The notes beneath the pieces are model-generated. The model was not told where the DNA came from. It ran no database searches and worked only from the letters and a program-made list of their open reading frames with translations. The position numbers were made by a program, and so were the translations under genes. A DNA stretch of 64,000 nt, taken from contig NZ_CP118735.1 of assembly GCF_032595075.1 (NCBI RefSeq), positions 896,001-960,000 of the forward strand, written 5' to 3'. Below, in pieces: positions 1-11,100 of this stretch; position 1 is the stretch's first letter, and each line of letters opens with the position of its first letter. Source of the DNA: Streptococcus sp. 29887. GTDB taxonomy: Bacteria > Bacillota > Bacilli > Lactobacillales > Streptococcaceae.

Positions 1-2
1 AA

Positions 3-683
3 ATGATTGATAGTACGTTAGGGTCATTGAATGAATTCATTACCTCGAAAGAAGCAAAATTAGCTTTATCATCAAAAGTCAGAGGCTGTATGAATCATGC
101 AATTTCACAATGGACAAGATATCAACGAAATGGGTATTTTCATAAACATAATCTATATAAACAAGATAATAAAATCGATGAGATAAGATCGTTAACACTA
201 TTTTTATACTTTATCATATTAGGCGGGTTGGAGTTTTCAAATATACAACTGAAGGAGTTGGGAATACATGATGAAGAGGTAATAGTGAAAGAAAAGTTTA
301 ACATTGACTCAGTGTATATAAATTTCAAAAATTGGTTTAATAAAGCTTTAAAGTTTGATTTACCAATTGAAATTCCAGGTCTAGTGTTCATGGTAAGTTC
401 TCATAATGGGGAGTGGCAACTTAATGCATATTTGCTCAAAGTTTTTGATAGAAAAAAATATATCTCCCAAAAATATCAACTATTAAATGGAGAATATTTG
501 GAATTGAGTCACTCATATAATGTGCAATCTTTATATTTATGTGCTGCAGATATTGCTGAACTACAAGTAGTCGATTTGGTTGAGAAATTATTGGATATTT
601 ACAAAGCCGAACATAAGATTTTAATGAATAAAATAAGTGGGATTGTCCTATATTGTCGGAAAATTGAAAAACTAGTTCATTAA
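3..683 (+). CDS. Unknown protein, possibly 5'-truncated by the window edge
   Basis: Open frame of 226 codons beginning at an ATG two bases inside the window. No ribosome binding site can be judged, so this may be the C-terminal part of a longer gene. The protein is rich in Ile, Lys, Asn and Tyr and the DNA is clearly more AT-rich than the metabolic genes further right, which suggests an acquired gene. I see no signal peptide, clear membrane segment or catalytic motif. The middle (about residues 60-80) is hydrophobic but short. I do not recognise the family. It converges on a small peptide gene on the other strand, with one hairpin between them. Confidence 0.55.
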   Translation: MIDSTLGSLNEFITSKEAKLALSSKVRGCMNHAISQWTRYQRNGYFHKHNLYKQDNKIDEIRSLTLFLYFIILGGLEFSNIQLKELGIHDEEVIVKEKFNIDSVYINFKNWFNKALKFDLPIEIPGLVFMVSSHNGEWQLNAYLLKVFDRKKYISQKYQLLNGEYLELSHSYNVQSLYLCAADIAELQVVDLVEKLLDIYKAEHKILMNKISGIVLYCRKIEKLVH

Positions 684-713
684 AAAAAGACAAAGTCAGT
701 ATAGACTTTGTCT
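681..713 (-). terminator. Intrinsic terminator of the 39-residue peptide gene
   Basis: A perfect 10-bp stem (AGACAAAGTC at 688-697, GACTTTGTCT at 704-713) with a 6-base loop. Read on the minus strand it is followed by a run of seven U. The plus-strand side has no U-run, so it mainly serves the minus-strand gene. Confidence 0.8.
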
Positions 714-724
714 AGAGTTGAGCC

Positions 725-844
725 TTATCGTTTAAACATTTGGATGATATCCTTGACAGCATAAATGATGTCGCGAACACTACGAGTAGTATTCTGTATG
801 TCCTTGACGATATTAAGGATGTCCTGGTCACTTAAATTCTTCAT
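725..844 (-). CDS. Small amphipathic/coiled-coil peptide, 39 residues
   Basis: ATG at 844-842 on the minus strand, with a good Shine-Dalgarno (AAAGGAGA) about 7 bases upstream, a strong promoter and a terminator. It is therefore a complete ~200-nt monocistronic unit. The peptide starts MKNLSDQDILNIVKD and ends in DIIQMFKR. Residues I9, V13, I16, T20, V23, I27, V30, I34 and F37 follow an exact 4-3 heptad pattern, so one amphipathic or coiled-coil helix is expected. It has five acidic and seven basic residues, net about +2. There is no Gly-Gly leader, signal peptide or cysteine. It could be a leaderless bacteriocin-like, modulin-like or regulatory peptide. No homologue is recognised. Confidence 0.75.
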   Translation of the reverse strand: MKNLSDQDILNIVKDIQNTTRSVRDIIYAVKDIIQMFKR

Positions 845-898
845 GGAATTATTCTCCTTTCGAATAAGATAAAGAGAACATCGATACTCAACAGGAAC

Positions 899-927
899 AT
901 TATAATATATTTTTATCTAAATAACAA
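899..927 (-). promoter_or_regulatory. Sigma-A promoter of the 39-residue peptide gene
   Basis: On the minus strand: -35 TTGTTA (complement of 922-927), a 17-bp spacer and -10 TATAAT (complement of 899-904). This predicts a leader of about 48 nt before the ATG at 844. Confidence 0.75.
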
Positions 928-1482
928 TAGATTTAAGAGAGTAATGATTACGTTGCATAGTGTAATTTAAATTTTACCATGGTCATTTCGTTCCATAATA
1001 TGGGTAAAACCTATCACCACATATTGAAGTTGTGAGTTTGTTAGAGAAACGCAATTAGATTGTCCAGCCTGCTCTCTTGTTTTCTGGCAAGCTGCTTCAA
1101 AGGTCCGCAGGACCTTTGAACTCCCAAATACGCATCACGTGGAGGCAGTATCACTGCTTGTACGAGATGATTTATCACCGAAGTAAAAGCAGATGTTTTG
1201 CCCATGCGATAGCTGTCGGAGAGTGAGGAACGTAGTGATGATATGATGCGGTAACAGCGAACTGCTGAGTGTGTTGCTCTGCTCGTAAAAGCCTAGAAAC
1301 CTTTGAACGAAAGGGATACTGAAAAGCCTTGAAACCAAGGCTTTTTGTATTTTATGGCTCTGTAATACGTAGAGGCATTCTTTGCTCTAGCATAGTGGAG
1401 CTTTTTACATAAATTATCCTTTCCTATATCTTATACAATCACCAGCCAGTCCTGTGATTGAAAGAATAGAAAGCTTGTGGTA
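928..1482. other. Non-coding stretch with strong hairpins
   Basis: No convincing gene. There is a perfect 11-bp stem with a 3-base loop at 1096-1120 (TTCAAAGGTCC / GGACCTTTGAA). Weaker inverted repeats occur at about 1391-1411 and 1438-1462. The block 1060-1350 is more GC-rich than its surroundings and ends in a terminator, so it may be a dispersed repeat or an RNA gene. I see no clear promoter for it. Confidence 0.5.
1322..1346 (+). terminator. Intrinsic terminator-like hairpin
   Basis: Perfect 10-bp stem AAAAGCCTTG / CAAGGCTTTT with loop AAAC (1332-1335), ending in five T. It closes the GC-richer non-coding block upstream. Confidence 0.7.
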
Positions 1483-2013
1483 TTAAATACGCACAATGGA
1501 CAAGATATAACGCTGAATAGTTTCAGGTGATTCTTGACAACCATGTTGTATCCAATACTTGATGATACTGTCGATGGTTGAAACATAAACAGTTAAGGCA
1601 TACTCGTAAGGAATTTTATATGCCTGTTCAAGTTGTTTTGGAAGATTAGGAATACTGGAATTTTCAATAACTTCGGTAATATACTTGGTAACTTCTAAAG
1701 AAACATGAGGGAAAAAATGAACAAAGTCCACGGCTATTTCCTTATTTTTATAGAGAAACTGCAACATTTCTCCTACGACATTGTCATTTAGGGAGGGATC
1801 TTTTGCTAGAATAATACTGATTTCGTTCAGGATATATTCAAGGGATTCTTCTAGGAAGGTTTCCTTAGAGTTGTAGTAGTGATAGAAGACCCGACGGCTT
1901 AGTTTAGCACGGTCTGCAATTTGATTGATCGTAAAACTGTTATTGTCATCAGATTTTTTGAGTTCGAAAAAGGCTTTCAGAAATTTTTGGCTGGTTGTAA
2001 AATACTTTTCCAT
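1483..2013 (-). CDS. TetR/AcrR-family transcriptional regulator
   Basis: 176 residues, close to the usual size. The N-terminal ~50 residues carry the TetR helix-turn-helix, with the typical run FTINQIADRAKLSRRVFYHYY at about residues 28-48. The C-terminal part would be the ligand and dimer domain and has no recognisable signature. The gene is divergent from the giant collagen-like gene, and an inverted repeat lies between them, so auto-regulation and control of the adhesin are likely (inference). Oddly, the Shine-Dalgarno GGAG (complement of 2032-2035) is 18 bases from the ATG because an alternating AT tract fills the gap. This spacing is far too long for efficient initiation unless the tract length changes. 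Confidence 0.85.
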   Translation of the reverse strand: MEKYFTTSQKFLKAFFELKKSDDNNSFTINQIADRAKLSRRVFYHYYNSKETFLEESLEYILNEISIILAKDPSLNDNVVGEMLQFLYKNKEIAVDFVHFFPHVSLEVTKYITEVIENSSIPNLPKQLEQAYKIPYEYALTVYVSTIDSIIKYWIQHGCQESPETIQRYILSIVRI

Positions 2014-2030
2014 ATATATATATATATATA
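2012..2030. repeat. Alternating AT dinucleotide tract at the tetR start codon
   Basis: Nineteen bases of uninterrupted alternating A/T (9.5 units). It overlaps the tetR initiation codon (2011-2013) and separates it from the only Shine-Dalgarno-like sequence. Slippage would change that spacing in 2-base steps without touching the coding frame. Confidence 0.85.
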
Positions 2031-2066
2031 ACTCCGTAAAAATTTATTTAATAAAATTTATAAAAA

Positions 2067-2097
2067 AATAAATGCACTGCACAAAAATGTATTTATT
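2067..2097. promoter_or_regulatory. Candidate TetR operator (inverted repeat)
   Basis: AATAAATGCA (2067-2076) and TGTATTTATT (2088-2097) form an inverted repeat matching at 9 of 10 positions with an 11-base spacer. It is in the divergent intergenic region and reaches the -35 region of the adhesin promoter. Confidence 0.5.
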
Positions 2098-2123
2098 GTG
2101 AAACATTCATTTTATAGACATTA

Positions 2124-2129
2124 TATAAT
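2124..2129 (+). promoter_or_regulatory. -10 box of the collagen-like adhesin gene
   Basis: TATAAT, 62 bases before the chosen ATG at 2191. No good -35 is present at 16-18 bases, which fits a regulated promoter. Confidence 0.5.
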
Positions 2130-2190
2130 GTATTGTGTAATCATGCAACTATTTCTTTATAAAGTTGTTGGAATATGGAAAGGAATTCTT

Positions 2191-5100
2191 ATGTTTTTTG
2201 ATAATAAACAGCTTGAAAACGAAGCATTGCGCTCGAAGCAACGGTTTACCATTAAAAAGTTTAAATCGGGTGCAGCCTCAGTTTTAATCGGTTTCTTATT
2301 TATGTTCAGCGGTGGAGCCTTAAAAGCTGCTGCAGAAGAGCTTGAATCAGGTCAGTTGCCACAGACGACCGAGCTGGTGGACAAACCACTGGATTCAAGT
2401 GCTCAGGCAAACGAAGTAGTTTCTCATTCGGTACAGCAAGAAGCAGGAGAGGTTGTACAAACAGTAGAGCCAACTTCTGCCGTGCTTGCAACACCCCCAA
2501 GTTCCACTCAGCTAGTAGACGAACAGCCTAAAGAAACAGAGGAAACGATTGCTACTAAGTCAGCAACTGTTCCTAGTTCCGCTCAGGAAGTAGCAGAGCC
2601 TAAATCCCAGGAAATTGTGGAGGAGATTACTCCTGAACCAGCAGTATTGTCAACTTCATCGACAGAAGCAAAACCTGAGCAGAAGCAAGGAGTTGCAACA
2701 CAGCAAGCGACTGAAGAAAGTGTAACGAAGCTTGAACCTGTTTCTAATAATGTCCAAGCAGATGCTAGCAAGGAGAATGTAGCGAATGCAACAAGAGCCG
2801 CAGAAACTCAAATAGATGGACAAGCTTTGCCAACTCGTGATTTAAGTCAGTTAGATTTGGCCAATATGAGCTTTGCAGACTTGGAAACTTTAGGGCTTTC
2901 TGAAGAAGAGAAACTCACTCTGTTCAATCAAATTCTTGCTCAACAAACAGGATCGAATTCTGTTCAACTAACAGAGGAAGAAATAAGAAGTTTAGCTGGT
3001 TTCAGTGAAGCTGAGAAAAATTTCTATATTCAAAATAAATTAGGCAATACCAACCTTCCGCAACCACTCAATTTGGTAGTTATGTCAGAAACACTGATTA
3101 CGCCTAATAATCAGAACAAGTATGTGGTTAATGCAAAAGGGCAGACCTTTGCCTATGGTCCTGCAAACTACACCTTGACTGTGACGCCGAACCGAGCCAG
3201 AAATACCGTGGATTTCGAACTGAATTATAAATTAGACGGTATCAATGGTCGTTCGGGTACTCACGTGGCTGATTTTGTTGTCAATCTCGGAAGCGCTTAC
3301 GGTACACCTGGTGTTGCAACAGTGCGTGCTGGGAACAATACTACGACCACCGCTCTCGTTAATGGTGGGCGTCGAAATACCATTACTGGTTACAGTCCGA
3401 CATCGCCTATCCAATACACAAACGCCCAAGTGATGAATGGACCACTCAATGTGAAGTTCACAGTACCTGTTAGAAACTGGAATGGGGATTTGAGTATTGA
3501 TAACCACATTGGTATGTTCTCCGTTGACACTGGGGCTAACAACACGAAAGATTTCTTCTCTTCAGACAACTACTTCTGGAATAAGAGTGTCGTAACCATT
3601 GATCCTAATCCAAGTAGAAATGAAATCACAACGACCTTGCCTCCTATTGCGATGCCGATTCCATTTCAAACAGAATACCGCTTCGTTGTTATGCCTGACC
3701 AGGCTCCTGGTTTCACCAGACAAATTGAAGCCGGTGCAAATGGGGTGATGCAGATTCCTGTTAAACGGATTGCTTACATTGGTGCAAATGGTACAGAGGA
3801 ATCTCATCGTTATGAGTATGGTCAAGCGACTGTACATACACCGGCACGCAATCAAATCATTGAGGTTAATATCAAAGATGGCATAGAGGCACCAGTTGCA
3901 GCACCGAATATTGATGTGACTACAGTTCGAAAACAAGGTTCTGTAGATGGAGGGCCATTGGTCAATGGTACGGAATTGACCTTTAGAGATGGTCCGAACG
4001 GTAGAATTATCCGACAGGTCTTTATCCCAGATGGTTTACAAGGGGAACGAGGTCAAGATGGTCGAAATGCAGATATTACTGTTGAACCTGCACGAGCTGC
4101 GGATGGCACACCAGGATACAATATCACAGTTACTGGCGCTGATGGTAGCAGATATACTCGATTTGTTCGTGATGGAAAAGACGGTCGCGATGGTCGAAAT
4201 GCAGATATTAGTGTAACTCCTGCTGTTGCAACAGATGGAACAAAAGGTCACAATGTTACCGTTACTAGACCGAATGGTAGCAGTTTTACTACCTTTATCC
4301 GAGATGGAAAAGACGGTACCAATGGTCGTGACGGTCGTGATGGTATAGATGGTAAAACTCCGAGTGTAGATTTACAACCTTATACAGGTCAAGATGGCCG
4401 CATTCTTGGTACAACGGTTATTGTAAAAGATGGTGATGGTCAAATCATTTCCCGTAGAAATATCTTAAATGGTAGCGATGGTCAGGACGGCAAAACGCCA
4501 TCTATTGAACAATTACCAGTGATGGATGGTGGTAGAGTCATCGGCACCCTCATTATTGTTCGTGATGGTGATGGTCGTGAAATCAATCGCCAGACTATTT
4601 ACAACGGTCGCGACGGTGCCAAAGGTCAAGATGGTGCCAATGGTAGCTCCGTCATTTCCGAACGTCAAAATGACGGTACTGTTAAAGTTTACAATGTGTC
4701 TTCTACAGGTCAGCGTACTGAAGTCGCCACCATTCGCAACGGTGTCGACGGTACCAACGGTCGTGATGGTGCTAATGGTAGCTCCGTTGTTTCAGAACTT
4801 CAACCAGACGGTAGTGTAAAAGTTTACAATGTGTCTTCTACAGGTCAGCGCACTGAAATCGCCACCATTCGCAACGGTGTCGACGGTACCAACGGTCGTG
4901 ATGGAGCTAAAGGTCAAGATGGTACCAATGGTAGCTCCGTTGTTTCAGAACTTCAACCAGACGGTAGTGTAAAAGTCTACAATGTGTCTTCTACAGGTGA
5001 CCGCACTGAAATCGCCACCATCCGCAACGGTGTCGATGGTACCAACGGTCAGAATGGTGCCAATGGTAGCTCAGTTGTTTCAGAACTTCAACCAGACGGT

Positions 5101-8100
5101 AGTGTAAAAGTCTACAATGTGTCTTCTACAGGCGACCGTACTGAAATTGCCACCATTCGAAACGGTGTCGATGGTCGTGACGGCGCCAAAGGTCAAGATG
5201 GTACCAATGGTAGCTCCGTTGTTTCAGAACTTCAACCAGACGGTAGTGTAAAAGTTTACAATGTGTCTTCTACAGGTCAGCGCACTGAAATCGCCACCAT
5301 CCGCAACGGTGTCGATGGTCGTGACGGTGCCAAAGGTCAAGATGGTACCAACGGTCGTGATGGTGCCAATGGTAGCTCCGTCGTTTCTGAGCTTCAACCA
5401 GATGGCAGTGTAAAAGTTTACAATGTGTCTTCTACAGGCGACCGTACTGAAATTGCCACCATTCGCAACGGTGTCGATGGTGCCAATGGTAGCTCAGTTG
5501 TTTCAGAACTTCAACCAGACGGTAGTGTAAAAGTTTATAATGTGTCTTCTACAGGTCAGCGTACAGAAATCGCTACAATTCGCAACGGTATCGATGGTAC
5601 CAACGGTCGTGATGGTGCCAATGGAAGTTCAGTTGTTTCAGAACTTCAACCAGATGGTAGTGTAAAAGTCTACAATGTGTCTTCTACAGGCGACCGTACA
5701 GAAATCGCCACCATCCGCAACGGTGTCGATGGTCGTGACGGTGCCAAAGGTCAGGATGGTACCAACGGTCGTGATGGTGCCAATGGCAGCTCAGTTGTTT
5801 CAGAACTTCAACCAGACGGTACTGTAAAAGTCTACAATGTGTCTTCTACAGGCGACCGTACAGAAATCGCCACCATTCGCAACGGTGTCGATGGTGCCAA
5901 TGGAAGCTCCGTCGTTTCCGAACGTCAAAATGACGGTAGTGTAAAAGTTTACAATGTGTCTTCTACAGGTCAGCGTACAGAAATCGCCACCATCCGCAAC
6001 GGTGTCGATGGTCGTGACGGTGCCAAAGGTCAAGATGGTACCAATGGTAGCTCTGTTGTTTCACAACTTCAACCAGACGGTAGTGTAAAAGTCTACAATG
6101 TGTCATCTACAGGCGACCGTACAGAAATCGCCACCATCCGTAATGGTGTTGATGGTACCAACGGTCGTGATGGTGCCAATGGAAGTTCTGTTGTTTCAGA
6201 ACTTCAACCAGACGGTAGTGTAAAAGTTTACAATGTGTCTTCTACAGGCGACCGTACAGAAATCGCCACCATCCGTAATGGTGTAGATGGTCGCGACGGT
6301 ACCAAAGGTCAAGATGGCACAAATGGAAGTTCTGTTGTTTCACAACTTCAACCAGACGGTAGTGTAAAAGTCTACAATGTGTCTTCTACAGGTCAGCGCA
6401 CTGAAATCGCCACCATCCGCAACGGTGTCGATGGTCGTGACGGTGCCAAAGGTCAAGATGGTACCAACGGTCAAGATGGTACCAACGGTCGTGATGGTGC
6501 CAATGGTAGCTCCGTCGTTTCTGAGCTTCAACCAGATGGCAGTGTAAAAGTTTACAATGTGTCTTCTACAGGCGACCGTACTGAAATTGCCACCATTCGA
6601 AACGGTGTCGATGGTCGTGACGGTGCCAAAGGTCAAGATGGTACCAATGGTAGCTCCGTTGTTTCAGAACTTCAACCAGACGGTAGTGTAAAAGTTTATA
6701 ATGTTTCATCCACAGGTCAACGCACCGAAATCGCCACCATCCGCAACGGTGTCGATGGTCGTGACGGTGCCAAAGGTCAGGATGGTACCAACGGTCGTGA
6801 TGGTACCAATGGTAGCTCCGTTATTTCAGAACTTCAACCAGACGGTAGTGTAAAAGTTTATAATGTGTCTTCTACAGGTCAGCGTACAGAAATCGCTACA
6901 ATTCGCAGCGGTATCGATGGTACCAACGGTCGTGATGGTGCCAATGGAAGTTCAGTTGTTTCAGAACTTCAACCAGACGGTAGTGTAAAAGTTTACAATG
7001 TGTCTTCTACAGGTCAACGCACCGAAATCGCCACCATCCGCAATGGTGTAGATGGAACAAACGGTCGTGATGGTGCTAAAGGTCAAGATGGTACCAATGG
7101 AAGTTCAGTTGTTTCAGAACTTCAACCAGACGGTAGTGTAAAAGTCTACAATGTGTCTTCTACAGGCGACCGTACTGAAATTGCCACCATCCGCAACGGT
7201 GTCGATGGTCGTGACGGTGTCAAAGGTCAAGATGGTACCAATGGTAGCTCAGTTGTTTCACAACTTCAACCAGACGGTAGTGTAAAAGTTTACAATGTCT
7301 CATCTACAGGTGACCGCACTGAAATCGCCAGCATTCGCAACGGTGTTGACGGTACCAACGGTCGTGATGGTGCCAATGGTAGCTCCGTTGTTTCAGAACG
7401 TCAAAATGACGGTAGTGTAAAAGTTTACAATGTGTCTTCTACAGGCGACCGTACTGAAATTGCCACCATTCGAAACGGTGTCGATGGTCGTGACGGTGCC
7501 AAAGGTCAAGATGGTACCAATGGTAGCTCCGTTGTTTCAGAACTTCAACCAGACGGTAGTGTAAAAGTTTATAATGTTTCATCCACAGGTCAACGCACCG
7601 AAATCGCCACCATCCGCAACGGTGTCGATGGTCGTGACGGTGCCAAAGGTCAGGATGGTACCAACGGTCGTGATGGTGCCAATGGTAGCTCCGTTATTTC
7701 AGAACTTCAACCAGACGGTAGTGTAAAAGTTTATAATGTGTCTTCTACAGGTCAGCGTACAGAAATCGCTACAATTCGCAGCGGTATCGATGGTACCAAC
7801 GGTCGTGATGGTGCCAATGGAAGTTCAGTTGTTTCAGAACTTCAACCAGACGGTAGTGTAAAAGTTTACAATGTGTCTTCTACAGGTCAACGCACCGAAA
7901 TCGCCACCATCCGCAATGGTGTAGATGGAACAAACGGTCGTGATGGTGCTAAAGGTCAAGATGGTACCAACGGAAGTTCAGTTGTTTCAGAACTTCAACC
8001 AGACGGTAGTGTAAAAGTCTACAATGTGTCTTCTACAGGCGACCGTACTGAAATTGCCACCATCCGCAACGGTGTCGACGGTACCAACGGTCGTGATGGT

Positions 8101-11100
8101 ACCAATGGTAGCTCAGTTGTTTCAGAACTTCAACCAGACGGTAGTGTAAAAGTTTACAATGTGTCTTCTACAGGTCAGCGCACTGAAATCGCCACCATCC
8201 GCAACGGTGTCGATGGTCGTGACGGTGCCAAAGGTCAAGATGGTACCAACGGTCAAGATGGTACCAACGGTCGTGATGGTGCCAATGGTAGCTCCGTCGT
8301 TTCTGAGCTTCAACCAGATGGCAGTGTAAAAGTTTACAATGTGTCTTCTACAGGCGACCGTACTGAAATTGCCACCATTCGAAACGGTGTCGATGGTCGT
8401 GACGGTGCCAAAGGTCAAGATGGTACCAATGGTAGCTCCGTTGTTTCAGAACTTCAACCAGACGGTAGTGTAAAAGTTTATAATGTTTCATCCACAGGTC
8501 AACGCACCGAAATCGCCACCATCCGCAACGGTGTCGATGGTCGTGACGGTGCCAAAGGTCAGGATGGTACCAACGGTCGTGATGGTACCAATGGTAGCTC
8601 CGTTATTTCAGAACTTCAACCAGACGGTAGTGTAAAAGTTTATAATGTGTCTTCTACAGGTCAGCGTACAGAAATCGCTACAATTCGCAGCGGTATCGAT
8701 GGTACCAACGGTCGTGATGGTGCCAATGGAAGTTCAGTTGTTTCAGAACTTCAACCAGACGGTAGTGTAAAAGTTTACAATGTGTCTTCTACAGGTCAAC
8801 GCACCGAAATCGCCACCATCCGCAATGGTGTAGATGGAACAAACGGTCGTGATGGTGCTAAAGGTCAAGATGGTACCAATGGAAGTTCAGTTGTTTCAGA
8901 ACTTCAACCAGACGGTAGTGTAAAAGTCTACAATGTGTCTTCTACAGGCGACCGTACTGAAATTGCCACCATCCGCAACGGTGTCGATGGTCGTGACGGT
9001 GTCAAAGGTCAAGATGGTACCAATGGTAGCTCAGTTGTTTCACAACTTCAACCAGACGGTAGTGTAAAAGTTTACAATGTCTCATCTACAGGTGACCGCA
9101 CTGAAATCGCCAGCATTCGCAACGGTGTTGACGGTACCAACGGTCGTGATGGTGCCAATGGAAGTTCAGTTGTTTCAGAACTTCAACCAGACGGTAGTGT
9201 AAAAGTCTACAATGTTTCATCCACAGGTCAGCGCACTGAAATCGCCAGCATCCGCAACGGTGTCGACGGTACCAATGGTAGCTCAGTTGTTTCAGAACCT
9301 CAAAAAGATGGTAGTGTAAAAGTCTACAATGTGTCTTCTACAGGCGACCGTACTGAAATCGCCAGCATCCGCAACGGTGTCGATGGTGCCAAAGGTCAAG
9401 ATGGTACCAATGGTAGCTCAGTTGTTTCAGAACTTCAACCAGACGGTAGTGTAAAAGTTTACAATGTGTCCTCTACAGGTCAGCGCACTGAAATCGCCAG
9501 CATCCGCAACGGTGTCGATGGTGCCAACGGCAGCTCAGTTGTTTCAGAGCTTCAACCAGATGGCAGTGTAAAAGTCTACAATGTGTCTTCTACAGGTCAG
9601 CGTACAGAAATCGCCACCATTCGCAACGGTGTCGACGGTACCAACGGTCGTGATGGTGCCAATGGTAGCTCCGTCGTTTCAGAGCTTCAACCAGATGGCA
9701 GTGTAAAAGTTTACAATGTGTCTTCTACAGGTCAGCGTACAGAAATCGCCACCATTCATAATGGTGTAGATGGTCGCGATGGTAAGAATTCAGAAGTCAT
9801 AGTGACCCCAGGCACAGACCAAAATGGTAATACCGGTCAAACGATTACTATTGTCAAACCAGACGGTAGTCGCGAAACCACCTTTATCCGTGATGGTAAA
9901 GATGGTAGAGACGGTGTTGACGGTAAGGATGGCAAGTCTCCACTTGTAGAACAAATCGAAGTTCGTGAGGGAGACAAGGTTATCGGTACTACCATTATCA
10001 TCAAAGATGGTGATGGTCAGGAAATCAGCCGTCAAACCATTCTCAACGGCCGCGATGGTAAGAACTCAGAAGTCACAGTGACCCCAGGCACAGACCAAGA
10101 TGGTAATACCGGTCAAACGATTACTATTGTCAAACCAGACGGTAGTCGCGAAACCACCTTTATCCGTGATGGTAAAGATGGTAGAGACGGTGTTGACGGT
10201 AAGGATGGCAAGTCACCACTAGTAGAACAAGTCGAAGTTCGCGAAGGTGACAAGGTTATCGGCACTACTATTATCATCAAAGATGGCGATGGTAATGAAA
10301 TCAGTCGTCAAACCATCCTCAATGGTCAAGATGGTAAGAATGGTGCTGATGGTAAGAGTGCCGAAGTCACTGTTACTCCAGGCACAGACCAAAACGGTAA
10401 CCCAGGTCAAACGATTACTATTGTCAAACCAGATGGCAGTCGTGAAACTACCTTTGTCCGTGATGGTAAGAACGGTGTAGATGGTCGCGACGGAAAAGAT
10501 GGCAAGTCACCACTAGTAGAACAAGTCGAAGTTCGCGAAGGTGACAAGGTTATCGGCACTACTATTATCATCAAAGATGGCGATGGTAACGAAGTCAGCC
10601 GTCAAACTATCCTCAACGGTGTAGACGGTAAGAATGGTGCCGATGGTAAGAGTGCTGAAGTCACAGTAACCCCAGGCACAGACCAAAATGGTAACCCAGG
10701 TCAAACGATTACTATTGTCAAACCAGATGGCACTCAAGAAACCACCTTTATCCGTGATGGTAAAGATGGTGCCAAAGGTCAAGACGGCAAGTCACCACTA
10801 GTAGAACAAGTCGAAGTTCGCGAAGGTGACAAGGTTATCGGTACAACCATTATCATCAAAGATGGCGATGGTAACGAAGTCAGCCGTCAAACTATCCTCA
10901 ACGGTGTAGACGGTAAGAATGGTGCCGATGGTAAGAGTGCTGAAGTCACAGTAACCCCAGGCACAGACCAAAACGGTAACCCAGGTCAAACGATTACTAT
11001 TGTCAAACCAGATGGCACACGAGAAACTACCTTCATCCGCGACGGAAAAGATGGCGCTAAAGGTCAAGACGGTAAGAACGGTGCAGATGGTCGCGACGGA

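Noticed and set aside
1135-1338. 67-codon minus-strand frame in the non-coding stretch
   Set aside because: No Shine-Dalgarno, crosses the hairpin/terminator, and its composition is unlike a protein.
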